DNA of 64,000 nucleotides from Aquabacterium sp. OR-4 (GTDB lineage: Bacteria; Pseudomonadota; Gammaproteobacteria; Burkholderiales; Burkholderiaceae_C). This document shows, piece after piece, positions 37,580-48,665 of the stretch (position 1 is its first letter; every line of letters begins with the position of its first letter). The DNA lies in the NCBI RefSeq assembly GCF_025290835.2, contig NZ_JAOCQD020000001.1, forward strand, positions 1,984,001 through 2,048,000. Reading direction: 5' to 3'. A model generated the notes under the pieces. It saw only the letters and a program-made list of their open reading frames with translations. It did not search any database and had not been told where the DNA came from. The translations under genes and the position numbers were made by a program.

Positions 37580-39876
37580 TGAAAGCTCGCGTTGAACTGC
37601 GCCGGCATGCTGCGTCGCGTTTCGGCGCCGGCCGCAAAACCGTCCAGGTCGGTGACGCTGTTGCGCGCCAGGCTGTCGGGCGCCAGCAGGTTGTGGACCG
37701 CCAGGCGCAGGCTGGTGCCGCGCTCGATGCGCCACAGCAGGTAGGCATCCAGGCGCTGCGCCTGGCCGCGCCAGACATGCTGGCGATCGGTTTGCGCGGT
37801 GCCATAGGCCGGCGTGTGGGCCAGGCTGGCGCCAAGGCTCCAGCCTGGCCACAGCTCGCGCCAGTCCAGGCCCAGCGTGGCCTGCCAGGGCGGCTGGCCC
37901 TCGAGCCGCGCATCGGGATCGTCGATCTGCTCCACGCTGGAGCGGTACACCGACAGCGCCGCGCGCAGCTGCAAGGTCTTGGGCGCCTGAGGCCACCAGA
38001 CCCCGAACCACGGCGCGGCCTGGCCCTTGAGCTCGAGCTCCAGGCCCGAGCTGCGCGCCGCGCCCAGGTTGATCGGCCGCGACACCCAGCGCGGCACGCT
38101 GGCCTCGGCCACCGTCTCCAGCCCGATGCGGCGGCGAATGAGGTTCTGCACCTGGCGATGGAAGCCACTGACGCTGAACACGCCGTCGCCGGGCAGGTAA
38201 TGCTCCAGGCTCAGGTCGAGCGCCCACACCCGCTCGGGCTGCAGCTGCGGGTTGCCGGCCGAGTCGGCGGCGATCGGGGTGTTGGCGGTGTCGCGGTCGT
38301 AGGCGCCGTTCAGGCTGTAGCGCGGCAGCAGCAGGCCCAAATCGGGCGCGCGCACGGTGCGGGCCAGGCCGGCGCGCAGCACATCGCGGCCCTTGGGGTC
38401 GAGCGCCAGACGCCATTGCAGCGTGGGCGCCAGCGTGCTGTGGCGGTTGTGCTCGCGGCGGCTGGGGCTGGACAGCTGCTGCGACAGCGATTCGGCACGC
38501 AGGCCGGCGTTGAGCGACGAGTCGTCGCCGATGGCCCACTCATCCTGCGCAAACAGCACCTGCTTGCGGATCTGCGCCTCGAAGGGCACGCCGATCGCGC
38601 CGGTGAGCTGCTCGGCACCGTTGTCGAAGCGGCGGTTCAGCTCGTGGCGCTGGCGCTCGTCGTGATCGGCGCCCAGCGCCAGCGTGTGGCTCTCGGCCCA
38701 GGGCTTGCGCCAGCGCAGGCCCAGCGTGTGGCTGCGCTCGCGGTGGTTGCCGTCCCAGCTGCGCAGCGTGCCCTCGGCGCCGGCCGGCGTGTGGCCCTGG
38801 GCGCGGCCGGTGCCGGTCCAGCGGCTGCCCTGCAGGCTGGCCTTGAGTTCCAGGCGTTCGCCATCAACCTGCTTGCGCACCCACTGCACCTGGCTGCGTG
38901 CCATGCGCCAGCCGCCCCAGCTGGCCGAGCGGTCGTCGGCCAGGCCGGGCGCCGGCCCTTCCAGGCTGCGCGTTTGCCGCTCACCCTGGTTGTCATGCCA
39001 GTTGCGCTGCACGAAGGCCTGCCACTGCAGGGTGTCGGTGTCGCTGAGCTTCCAGTCCACACGCGGGCCGAGGTTCAGGCCGCGGCCCAGCCAGTGGTCC
39101 CAGCCCTGCACCTGCTGGCGCGCCACCGTGCCATCGCTGGCGCGCGAGACTCGCGCCTGCCAGACCTCGGCGCCATTGGCCCAGCTGTACACATTGACCG
39201 GCAAGAACACGCCCAGCGCACCGAAGCGGTCGCCCCAGTGAAACCCGCTCGAGCCCTGCGGCTGCGCCATGCGGTAGCCGAGCGCACCGCGCCACTCGCG
39301 CTGCTGCTGGCGCGGCGGGCTGCGCAGGATCACGTTGATGGTGCCGGCCGCGCCGCCGAACTCGGCCGTGGGGCCCTTGACGATCTCGATGCGCTCGATC
39401 TCGCTGGGCGCCAGCGTGTCCAGCGAGAAGCCGGGCGGCGCCGGCTCGCCGTTCAGCAGGATCTGCGTGTAGCCCGCGCCCAGGCCGCGCAGGCGCGGCG
39501 TGTCGCCGTCCATGCTCACGCCGGCGGCGCGCTGCAGCACATCAACCACCGAGCTGTCGCCAAAGGCCTCGAGCTCCTCGCGGCCGATCACCGAGCCGGC
39601 CACGGTGGCCTGGCGGCGGCGCAGCGCGGCATCGTCGGTGCGGCCCTCGATCACCACCTGCTGGCCGCTGGGCACCGAGGCCGCCTTGGCCGCGGTGGCG
39701 GTGGCGGTGGCGGTGGCGGTGGCGGTGGCGGTGGCGGTCGGGGCCGAAGCTGCCCTGCCCGGGGCCGAGGCCGGGGCCGCAGCCGGCGCCGCTGCGCTGC
39801 CCGGCAGCACCGCCTGGGCCCACAGCGGCCCGGCAGCGGCCAGCCAGGCCCAGCACAGCGGCCGGCGCAGCGTCAC
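37567..39876 (-). CDS. TonB-dependent outer-membrane receptor
   Basis: A 769-residue receptor. The GTG start at 39876, seven bases past the tex stop, opens onto a signal peptide (LCWAWLAAAGPLWAQA). A low-complexity Ala/Pro/Thr linker encoded partly by a hexanucleotide repeat follows, then the plug domain (about 70-190, VVDVLQRAAGVSMDGDTPRL, YTQILLNGEPAPPGF, IERIEIVKGPTAEFGGAAGT) and a beta-barrel ending in the usual aromatic NASFQWRF. Such receptors import siderophores, cobalamin, metals or sugars; no ligand can be assigned. The large barrel and catecholate-like plug resemble siderophore receptors. It lies between tex and the patatin gene. Confidence 0.88.
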   Translation of the reverse strand: MTLRRPLCWAWLAAAGPLWAQAVLPGSAAAPAAAPASAPGRAASAPTATATATATATATATAAKAASVPSGQQVVIEGRTDDAALRRRQATVAGSVIGREELEAFGDSSVVDVLQRAAGVSMDGDTPRLRGLGAGYTQILLNGEPAPPGFSLDTLAPSEIERIEIVKGPTAEFGGAAGTINVILRSPPRQQQREWRGALGYRMAQPQGSSGFHWGDRFGALGVFLPVNVYSWANGAEVWQARVSRASDGTVARQQVQGWDHWLGRGLNLGPRVDWKLSDTDTLQWQAFVQRNWHDNQGERQTRSLEGPAPGLADDRSASWGGWRMARSQVQWVRKQVDGERLELKASLQGSRWTGTGRAQGHTPAGAEGTLRSWDGNHRERSHTLGLRWRKPWAESHTLALGADHDERQRHELNRRFDNGAEQLTGAIGVPFEAQIRKQVLFAQDEWAIGDDSSLNAGLRAESLSQQLSSPSRREHNRHSTLAPTLQWRLALDPKGRDVLRAGLARTVRAPDLGLLLPRYSLNGAYDRDTANTPIAADSAGNPQLQPERVWALDLSLEHYLPGDGVFSVSGFHRQVQNLIRRRIGLETVAEASVPRWVSRPINLGAARSSGLELELKGQAAPWFGVWWPQAPKTLQLRAALSVYRSSVEQIDDPDARLEGQPPWQATLGLDWRELWPGWSLGASLAHTPAYGTAQTDRQHVWRGQAQRLDAYLLWRIERGTSLRLAVHNLLAPDSLARNSVTDLDGFAAGAETRRSMPAQFNASFQWRF
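39692..39739. repeat. Hexanucleotide tandem repeat (GCGGTG)7 plus one imperfect copy
   Basis: Seven perfect GCGGTG units (39692-39733) and an eighth ending in C. On the coding strand they encode alternating Thr-Ala in the linker between signal peptide and plug of the TonB-dependent receptor. The unit length is a multiple of three, so copy-number change would alter linker length without breaking the frame. Confidence 0.95.
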
Positions 39877-39883
39877 GGCGGGC

Positions 39884-42256
<2,373 letters not shown>

Positions 42257-42471
42257 GATGGGGGCGGGCCCCGGCTGCGGGGCCGACGTCGACGCGAAAG
42301 CGCGCGAGTGTGCCACAGGGCCTGAGGCCGCCTGCCCGGCGTTGCCGCGGCCCGGGTACACGCGCCCGGGCGGGCCGCCCAGGCCACCGGAGGGCGCCAA
42401 GGCCCACCGTCAAATCAGCGCCCGAAACCCGGGCCAGGCACCGAACTCAGGCTATACTCGCGGGCTGTCGT

Positions 42472-42547
42472 GCCGGTGTAGCTCAGTTGGTAGAGCAGCG
42501 CATTCGTAATGCGAAGGTCGGGAGTTCGACTCTCTTCACCGGCACCA
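42472..42547 (+). tRNA. tRNA-Thr (CGT)
   Basis: A 76-base cloverleaf with encoded CCA. The acceptor GCCGGTG pairs with CACCGGC, the D loop is AGTTGGTAGA, the anticodon loop TTCGTAA gives CGT, and the T loop is TTCGACT. A good -10 (TATACT, 42453-42458) precedes it by 13 bases. Confidence 0.97.
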
Positions 42548-42557
42548 CTTTTTTCTT

Positions 42558-42585
42558 GAAGGGCCCTGCACTTGCAGGGCCCTTC
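42558..42585 (+). terminator. Terminator after tRNA-Thr
   Basis: A 13-bp stem (GAAGGGCCCTGCA / TGCAGGGCCCTTC, 2-nt spacer) followed by GTCTTT. Its core GGCCCTGCACTTGCA recurs in the hairpin at 50838-50865 near tRNA-Ser. Confidence 0.8.
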
Positions 42586-42690
42586 GTCTTTGTGCCGCCG
42601 GCCGTTATCCCCTGTTTTCCGCCGGCCGCTGCGGCGCACCTGCCCCCTTCCCTGCATCTGCCCATCGCCACGCCGGCCGGATCGCCCCGC

Positions 42691-43083
42691 ATGTTTGTGC
42701 CCCCGCTGCTCAGGCTCTGGAACGCCACGCCGCTCTGGCGCAGCCTGCTGTGCGCGCTGCTGCTGCTGGTGTCGTGGCTGGCACTGAACCCGATGCCGCC
42801 GCCCAGCGCCAACCTGGGCTGGGACAAGCTCAACCATGCCGCCGCCTTTGCCGCCCTCGCCTTTTGCACCAGCCGTTCGCGGTGCGGCGGCATGGCGCCG
42901 GGGCTGGGCGCGCTGCTGGCCTATGGCGCGTTGATCGAGCTCGTCCAGAGCGTCGTGCCCGGGCGTCAGGGCGAACTGGCCGATCTGGTGGCCGACGGCC
43001 TCGGCGCGCTGGCCGGCTGGCTGATCGCGCTGCTGCTGGGCCGCGGCCTGGCCGCCGCAGCCGGCCGGGCCCAGCATCCTTAG
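42691..43083 (+). CDS. VanZ-like small membrane protein
   Basis: A 130-residue protein with four predicted hydrophobic segments (about 15-33, 46-60, 70-88, 100-120). The features GWDKLNHAAAFAALAF and GALIELVQSVVPGRQGELADLVADGLGAL match the VanZ-like family (D-K-x2-H and E-x2-Q with a following D). The family is named from teicoplanin resistance, but most members are of unknown function. The ATG at 42691 gives the family length; the frame is open further upstream. Confidence 0.8.
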   Translation: MFVPPLLRLWNATPLWRSLLCALLLLVSWLALNPMPPPSANLGWDKLNHAAAFAALAFCTSRSRCGGMAPGLGALLAYGALIELVQSVVPGRQGELADLVADGLGALAGWLIALLLGRGLAAAAGRAQHP

Positions 43084-43218
43084 CGGCTTGCCGGCTTTAA
43101 AACCGCTGCACGCTGGGGCGTCGCGCAGGTGAACAGCGGCCCGGCGGGCGATCACCGACAATCGCCACCTGTTCCTGATCACCGCGACCGTGCCGCAGGC
43201 CCGGTGCCCGCGGTGCCG

Positions 43219-43935
43219 ATGCCCCTGTCGATGACTGCCAAGCTCGCCCCCGCCGCCCTGCAACCCCTGCCTGGCCATCTGTTCGAACCGCTGCGTGCCC
43301 AGGGCCCGCTGCCGGCCGGTGAACTGGTGAGCTGCCGCCTGCCCACGGCCTGGGGCGAGTTCGAGCTGCATGGCCTGGTGGATGCCGCCACCGGCCACGA
43401 ACATGCCGCCCTGTCGATGGGCAGCATCGCCGACGGCGCGCCGGTGCTCACCCGCGTGCACAGCGAATGCCTGACCGGCGACGCGCTGTTCAGCCTGAAG
43501 TGCGATTGCGGCCCGCAGCTGCAAGGCGGCCTGCGCGCCATCGCCACCGAGGGCCGCGGCGTGCTGCTGTACCTGCGGCAGGAGGGTCGCGGCATCGGCC
43601 TGGTCAACAAGATCCGCGCCTATGCGCTGCAGCAGGCCGGCGCCGACACGGTGGAAGCCAACCGCCTGCTGGGCCTGCCCGATGACGCGCGCGACTACGC
43701 GGTGGCCGCCACGCTGCTGGGCAAGCTGGGCGTGCAGCGGGTAAAGCTGCTCACCAACAACCCGGCCAAGGTGACGGCACTGCAGGCGCTGGGCATCGAG
43801 GTGAGCGAGCGTGTGCCGCTGCGCACGCCCTCCAACCGCCACAACCGCGCCTACCTGCAGACCAAGGCCGAGCGCATGGGCCACTGGCATCCCGACGCCG
43901 AACCGCCGGCCGACGACGAGCAGCAAGAGACCTGA
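43219..43935 (+). CDS. ribA: GTP cyclohydrolase II
   Basis: First enzyme of riboflavin synthesis, opening and removing formate and PPi from GTP. The zinc-binding CLTGDALFSLKCDCG triad of Cys is intact, followed by LLYLRQEGRGIGLVNKIRAY and LLTNNPAKVTALQALGIEV. This is a stand-alone RibA of 238 residues without the RibB domain. Two in-frame ATGs (43219, 43231) lie close together. It is convergent with pqqE; its stop is 33 bases from the pqqE stop. Confidence 0.94.
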   Translation: MPLSMTAKLAPAALQPLPGHLFEPLRAQGPLPAGELVSCRLPTAWGEFELHGLVDAATGHEHAALSMGSIADGAPVLTRVHSECLTGDALFSLKCDCGPQLQGGLRAIATEGRGVLLYLRQEGRGIGLVNKIRAYALQQAGADTVEANRLLGLPDDARDYAVAATLLGKLGVQRVKLLTNNPAKVTALQALGIEVSERVPLRTPSNRHNRAYLQTKAERMGHWHPDAEPPADDEQQET

Positions 43936-43968
43936 GCCGCGCGCGCGGCGGCCGCCTCAAGGCCCGAT

Positions 43969-45168
43969 TCAAGGCCCGATGGGCAAGGCAGCAGCCTGCA
44001 GGCGCAGCGATTCTTCGCGACTGCGAAACACCAGTAGCTGCTCGCCTGGCGGCCGCACGGCGCGTGCCTCGGCCTGCGCCACGGCCGCGCGCACCACCTC
44101 GTGCTGCGGGCTGTGCACGCACACCGGATCGGCCGCAGCCGCATCCTGCGCCAGCAGCCAGGCCTGGCAGCGGCAGCCGCCCAGGTCTTGTTCCTTGTGC
44201 TCGCAGCTGCGGCAGGGCTCCTTCATCCAGGCCGTGCCGCGGTAGCGGTTGAAGCCCTCGGATTGCAGCCAGATCTCGCCCATCGAGTGGCTGCGCACAT
44301 TCGGAAAATCCGCGCCCGGCAGCATGCGCGCGGTGTGGCAGGGCAAGGCCGTGCCATCGGGCGTGACGGTGAGCAAGGTGCTGCCCCAGCCGTTGACGCA
44401 GCGCTTGGCGCGGCCCTCGTGGTAATCAGGCGCCACGAAGAAGATGCGCATGCGCTCGCCCAGCCGGGCGCGCCACTCGTTGGTGATGGCTTCGGCCCGC
44501 GTTAGCTGGGCCTGGGTGGGCAGCAGCTGGTCGCGGTTGAGCAGGGCCCAGCTGTAGTACTGGGTGTTGGCCAGTTCCAGGTACTCGGCACCGCAGTCGG
44601 CGGCCATCGCGATGATGCGGTCGATGTGGTCGATGTTGAGCCGGTGGATGACCACGTTCATCACCATCGGCCAGCCCTGCGCGCGCAGCAGGCCGGCCAC
44701 CTTCTGCTTCAGGGCAAAGGTCTTGGTGTGCGAGAGAAAGTCGTTCATCTCGCGCGTGCTGTCCTGGAACGACAGCTGCACATGATCGAGCCCGGCCGCC
44801 TTCAGCGCGGCGGCGCGGGCCTCGGTCAGGCCCACGCCGCTGGTCAGCAGGTTGGTGTAGTAGCCCAGGCGCCGCGCTTCGGCGATCAGCAGCTCCAGAT
44901 CGTCGCGCAGCAAGGGCTCGCCGCCCGAGAAGCCGCACTGCACCGCGCCCAGCTCACGGCCTTCGCGCAGCACGCGCAGCCAGTCGTCGGTGCCCAGCTC
45001 GTCGGCATGGGCGGCATAGTCGACCGGGTTGTAGCAAAACACGCAGTGCAGCGGGCAGCGGTAGGTCAGCTCGGCCAGCAGCCACAGCGGCGGGCCGGGG
45101 GCATGGACCGTGGCCGTGCCTGCGGACACCGCCGCACTGGCCGGGCCGGGGCCGGGAGGGCAGCTCAT
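43969..45168 (-). CDS. pqqE: PQQ biosynthesis radical SAM enzyme
   Basis: A 399-residue radical SAM enzyme that forms the Glu-Tyr C-C bond in PqqA. The CxxxCxxC cluster motif reads CPLHCVFC (about residues 38-45). The C-terminal SPASM domain has its auxiliary-cluster cysteines in KRCVNGWG, ALPCHTARML and CRSCEHKEQDLGGCRCQA. It is the last gene of pqqABCDE, 12 bases after pqqD. Confidence 0.96.
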   Translation of the reverse strand: MSCPPGPGPASAAVSAGTATVHAPGPPLWLLAELTYRCPLHCVFCYNPVDYAAHADELGTDDWLRVLREGRELGAVQCGFSGGEPLLRDDLELLIAEARRLGYYTNLLTSGVGLTEARAAALKAAGLDHVQLSFQDSTREMNDFLSHTKTFALKQKVAGLLRAQGWPMVMNVVIHRLNIDHIDRIIAMAADCGAEYLELANTQYYSWALLNRDQLLPTQAQLTRAEAITNEWRARLGERMRIFFVAPDYHEGRAKRCVNGWGSTLLTVTPDGTALPCHTARMLPGADFPNVRSHSMGEIWLQSEGFNRYRGTAWMKEPCRSCEHKEQDLGGCRCQAWLLAQDAAAADPVCVHSPQHEVVRAAVAQAEARAVRPPGEQLLVFRSREESLRLQAAALPIGP

Positions 45169-45180
45169 GGCCGCGCCGCC

Positions 45181-45474
45181 TCAGGCCCGCGCCAGGCTGA
45201 TCCAGCCCTGGGCGCGCGCCATGTCCAGAAAGGCCAGCACGTCGGGCGCCAGGCCCTGGGCGCTGAAGGCGGCTTCCAGCAGCGCCACCAACTCGGCCAC
45301 GCTGCGCGCACCGTCGCATCGGGTGAGGATCTCGCCGGCGCTGCCGTTGAGCTTCACCAGGCCTTCGGGATAGAGCAGCACATGGGCGTTCTGCGCCGGC
45401 TCCCACTGCAGGCGAAAGCCCGCGCCGATGCGCGGCACGCACGACAACGTGGCGGCTTGCTGCACCGGGTTCAT
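45181..45474 (-). CDS. pqqD: PqqA-binding chaperone
   Basis: A 97-residue RiPP-recognition-element protein that presents PqqA to PqqE. The recognisable core is [20 protein letters not shown] followed by [19 protein letters not shown]. The ATG at 45474 overlaps the pqqC stop (ATGA), indicating coupling. Confidence 0.94.
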   Translation of the reverse strand: MNPVQQAATLSCVPRIGAGFRLQWEPAQNAHVLLYPEGLVKLNGSAGEILTRCDGARSVAELVALLEAAFSAQGLAPDVLAFLDMARAQGWISLARA

Positions 45475-46256
45475 GCCATGGCCCCCTGCACGCCGTTGGT
45501 GCCGTAGCGCAGGGCCATGGCGTCGTTCATGGCCCACAGGATGTCGAGCTTCATCTGCAGCACCTGCAGTGCCCGCTCCTGCTGCGCGCGGGTGACAAAG
45601 AAGTCCAGCGTCACCTGCAGGCCCTGCTCCACGTCGCGCCGGGCCTGGCTGATGCGGTTGCGAAAGTAGCCCAGCCCCTCGGGTGCGATCCAGGGGTAGT
45701 GCTCGGGCCAGGTGGCCAGGCGCTGCTTGTGGATCTCGGGCGCAAACAGCTCGGTGAGCGACGAGCACACCGCCTCCTGCCACGGCGCGCTGCGCGCGAA
45801 GTGCACGTAGTGGTCGACCGCAAAGCGCACGCCGGGCAGCACATGGCGGCCGTCCAGCACTTCGTCGCGGCTCAGCCCCACTGCTTCGGCCAGGCGCAGC
45901 CAGGCTTCGATGCCGCCGGGGTCGCGAACGCCGCCGATCTCGAAGCCGTCGTGGTCGAGGATGCGCTGCACCCACTCGCGGCGCACCGCCTGCACCGGGC
46001 AGTTGCTGAGGATGGCCGCGTCCTTGAGCGGAATCGCCGCCTGGTAGGCAAAGCGGTTGGCCACCCAGCCGCGCACCTGCTCGGGCGTGGCCCGGCCGGT
46101 GTTGAGCATCACGTTGAACGCGTGGTGGATGTGATAGGCGCGGCCACGTTCGCGCAGCTGCTGCTCGAACTCGGCGCGGTTCCAGGCCGGTTGCGCCAGG
46201 GTGTGGCTGGCGGTGTGGTTGGCGGTGTGGTTGGGGGTCTGGCTGGGGCTGGTCAC
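45471..46256 (-). CDS. pqqC: Pyrroloquinoline-quinone synthase
   Basis: A 261-residue cofactor-independent oxidase performing the final ring closure and oxidation to PQQ. Family stretches include [59 protein letters not shown] and [19 protein letters not shown]. The GTG at 46256 lies 13 bases after the pqqB stop. The first ~20 residues are a repeated Asn-His-Thr-Ala segment not typical of the family, encoded by imperfect 12-base repeats. Confidence 0.95.
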   Translation of the reverse strand: MTSPSQTPNHTANHTASHTLAQPAWNRAEFEQQLRERGRAYHIHHAFNVMLNTGRATPEQVRGWVANRFAYQAAIPLKDAAILSNCPVQAVRREWVQRILDHDGFEIGGVRDPGGIEAWLRLAEAVGLSRDEVLDGRHVLPGVRFAVDHYVHFARSAPWQEAVCSSLTELFAPEIHKQRLATWPEHYPWIAPEGLGYFRNRISQARRDVEQGLQVTLDFFVTRAQQERALQVLQMKLDILWAMNDAMALRYGTNGVQGAMA

Positions 46257-46269
46257 AATGCGTGGCCTC

Positions 46270-47229
46270 TCACAGGCTGAACTGCATGCCGTCCTCGCCC
46301 ACGGTGACGCCGTGGGCCGCCAGCGTGGCACGCTGCGGCGAGTCTTCGTCGAGGATGGGGTTGGTGTTGTTGATGTGCAGCAGCAGCCGGGTGCTGGCTG
46401 CCGGCAGCGTGCCCAGCCAGCGCAGCATGCCGGGCGTGCCGTCGGCTGCATCCATCTGCGGCAGGTGGCCGATCTCGCGTGCGGTCTTGCGGCTGATGCC
46501 AAGCGCCGGCATCTCGTCGTCGGTCCAGAAGGTGCCGTCCACCATCACCAGCTGCGCGCTGCCGGCGGCGTCGGCCACGGCCGGCGAAATCTGGCCCAGA
46601 CCAGGCGCATAAAAGGCGCTGCGCTGGCTGCGGGTGTCGGTGAACAGCAGGCCGATGTTGTCGCCGGGCACCGGTGCGTCACGGTGCGGTGAATAGGGTG
46701 CGGCCTTGCTGTCGAGCGCCAGCGCGCGGATGCGCAGGCCGTCAAGCCGGTCGATGGCGAAGCTGCGCCCGTCCAGCGGGATGGCGTGGCGCTGGACGCC
46801 ACAGTAGTGGCCCAGCACGCCAAACAGCGGAAAGCCCTGGCTCAGATCCTCGGCCACCGGGTCGGTGCACCACAGCGGCAGCGGCCGGCCGCGCTCGCGC
46901 AGCATCAGCAGGCCGGTGGTGTGATCCACCTGGCCATCGCACAACAGCACGCCGGCGATCGGCGTGTCGCGCAGCCCGGCCACCAGGGCCTCGGGCCGCT
47001 GGCCCGACTTGGGCCACAGCACCGGCTGGCGCTGGATCTGCGTGAGGATGTCGGGCGAGGCATTGACCAGCAGGCCGGGCCCGCCGGCATCGGCCTGCAC
47101 AAAGATGGACGACTGCGTGCGCGGCGTGGCCCGCAGCGTGCCGGCGCGCAGGCCGGCGCAGTTGCGGCAGGCGCAGTTCCACTGCGGAAAGCCGCCGCCG
47201 GCGGCGGTGCCCAGAAGAGTGATCTGCAT
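46270..47229 (-). CDS. pqqB: PQQ biosynthesis metallo-hydrolase
   Basis: A 319-residue protein of the metallo-beta-lactamase fold, reported to act as a hydroxylase on the PqqE product. The N-terminal [19 protein letters not shown] with its Cys pair is diagnostic; [15 protein letters not shown] and [14 protein letters not shown] follow. The usual HxHxDH is altered to DGQVDH as in other PqqB proteins. It follows pqqA by 98 bases. Confidence 0.95.
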   Translation of the reverse strand: MQITLLGTAAGGGFPQWNCACRNCAGLRAGTLRATPRTQSSIFVQADAGGPGLLVNASPDILTQIQRQPVLWPKSGQRPEALVAGLRDTPIAGVLLCDGQVDHTTGLLMLRERGRPLPLWCTDPVAEDLSQGFPLFGVLGHYCGVQRHAIPLDGRSFAIDRLDGLRIRALALDSKAAPYSPHRDAPVPGDNIGLLFTDTRSQRSAFYAPGLGQISPAVADAAGSAQLVMVDGTFWTDDEMPALGISRKTAREIGHLPQMDAADGTPGMLRWLGTLPAASTRLLLHINNTNPILDEDSPQRATLAAHGVTVGEDGMQFSL

Positions 47230-47327
47230 CGGTAGACAGCGCGGCGATGCGTCGCGACAGCGAAAGAACCAGGTTCAGGCCAATGCCGCTGCACTGCCAT
47301 GGCGGTGCAGCGGCAACCGCGCAGCGC

Positions 47328-47402
47328 TCAGCGCGCGGCGATGTACATCGTGATTTCGAAGCCGAAACGGATGTCGGTGGCGGTCGGGGTGGTCCAGGTC
47401 AT
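47328..47402 (-). CDS. pqqA: PQQ precursor peptide
   Basis: A 24-residue peptide MTWTTPTATDIRFGFEITMY followed by IAAR, too short for routine gene finders. Glu16 and Tyr20, the residues cross-linked to build PQQ, are in the conserved E-x3-Y spacing. A strong ribosome site (aaggagacctctg) precedes the ATG. It is the first gene of a complete pqqABCDE operon. Confidence 0.97.
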   Translation of the reverse strand: MTWTTPTATDIRFGFEITMYIAAR

Positions 47403-47522
47403 CAGAGGTCTCCTTCCAGGGTTGCGCGGCCACCCGGTGGCGGCTGCGGAGGCAGGTGCTGCCTCGGGAATCCATGGTCGCGCGGCACGGCCGGGCCGGC
47501 CAGCCCCGGGGCCATGATTTGC

Positions 47523-47543
47523 GGCTCATGAAAATCATGAGCC
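47523..47543. promoter_or_regulatory. Palindrome between divergent pqqA and the peptidase gene
   Basis: A perfect 9-bp inverted repeat GGCTCATGA-aaa-TCATGAGCC (21 bases) lies 120 bases upstream of pqqA and about 95 upstream of the peptidase gene. It overlaps a second inverted repeat (atgattt at 47514-47520, aaatcat at 47532-47538). The arrangement looks like an operator for a dimeric regulator; the protein is unknown. Confidence 0.5.
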
Positions 47544-47636
47544 TGGCTGCGGGTGTTTGCCGGGGGGCGCACCAGACCCAGCCGATACCATGCCGCCGTG
47601 CCCGCGCCGCCGTCCCTTTCCCAAGCGCCCCTGCCC

Positions 47637-48665
47637 ATGCCGCCGGCCGGCGAGCCGCCGCTGTTCCACACCGAGTGGCTGGCCCTGGCCGATGGCCAGC
47701 GCATGCACATCGCCCATGCCGGCACGCCCGGTGGCCTGCCGGTGCTGCTGCTGCACGGCGGCCCGGGCACGGGGCAGTCGCCGGCGCTGCGGCGGCCGTT
47801 CGATGGGCGGCACTTCCACATCATTGCGCCTGACCAGCGCGGCTGCGGCCTCAGCACGCCACCGGGCGACACGGCCCGCAACACCCTGCCCGAGCTGCTG
47901 GCCGACCTGCGCGCGCTGCACCGCCACCTGGGCCGGCCACGCTGGCTGGTGGTGGGGGGCAGCTGGGGCGCCACGCTGGCGGTGGCGCATGCCGCCGACC
48001 TGCCCGAGGCCGTGGCCGGCCTGCTGCTGCGCGCCAGTTTCCTGGGCCGACCCGACGACATCGCGGCCTTCTTCGATCTCGCCAGCCTGCCGCCTCACCC
48101 CGCGGCCGGCCCTGTTGCCGGCGGCCCGACCGCCCAGGCCGCCTGGCAGGCGCTGGCCGATGCGGCCGGCACGGCCGAACCGCAGCACCTGCCCGCCGCT
48201 TTGAACCGCCTGTTCCAGCACGCCGCGCTGCCCGAGCAAAACCGCGCTGCCCTCGCCTGGCTGCATTGGGAAGCCCTGCGCGCCGGCCAGGGCCCGCAGC
48301 CGCTGCTGGAACCCGCCCAGTTGCCCGCGCTGCGCCAGCGCTACCGCGTCCAGGCCCACCATCTGGCCCGCGGCTGCGACCTGAGCCCCACGTTGCTGCA
48401 GCGCGCCGCCCGGGTGCCCGAGGTGCCCACGCTGCTGCTGCATGCCGACGACGATGCCATCTGCCCGCCGGCCGGCGCCCTGGCCCTGCAGCAAGCGCTG
48501 ACGCGCCCGGGCCGGCCGCCGCCGCCACTGGCCTGGGCGCGTGGCGCGGGCCACGGCCCGCTGCATCCGGCCATGGCCGGGCTGCAGCGCATTGCGCTCG
48601 ACCACTGGGCGCAGCACCAGGCCTGGCCCGACGTCTTGCCCTGCGCCGATGCGGCCGCAACATGA
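47637..48665 (+). CDS. Alpha/beta hydrolase, prolyl aminopeptidase-like (S33)
   Basis: A 342-residue alpha/beta hydrolase of the proline iminopeptidase family. The diagnostic HGGPGTGQS (oxyanion hole), DQRGCGLS, and nucleophile elbow GGSWGATLA are present, as is the C-terminal catalytic His in GAGHGPLHP with Asp in LLHADDDAICPP. It releases N-terminal proline from peptides in characterised relatives. The ATG at 47637 is chosen from family length; an in-frame GTG at 47598 is possible. Its stop overlaps the ATG of the kinase-regulator gene (ATGA), so the two are coupled. Confidence 0.85.
   Translation: MPPAGEPPLFHTEWLALADGQRMHIAHAGTPGGLPVLLLHGGPGTGQSPALRRPFDGRHFHIIAPDQRGCGLSTPPGDTARNTLPELLADLRALHRHLGRPRWLVVGGSWGATLAVAHAADLPEAVAGLLLRASFLGRPDDIAAFFDLASLPPHPAAGPVAGGPTAQAAWQALADAAGTAEPQHLPAALNRLFQHAALPEQNRAALAWLHWEALRAGQGPQPLLEPAQLPALRQRYRVQAHHLARGCDLSPTLLQRAARVPEVPTLLLHADDDAICPPAGALALQQALTRPGRPPPPLAWARGAGHGPLHPAMAGLQRIALDHWAQHQAWPDVLPCADAAAT

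Noticed and set aside
46201..46246. Short direct repeats considered as a CRISPR or mobile-element trace
   Set aside because: They are imperfect in-frame 12-base units inside pqqC with no spacer structure; no cas, transposase or integrase genes are in the window.
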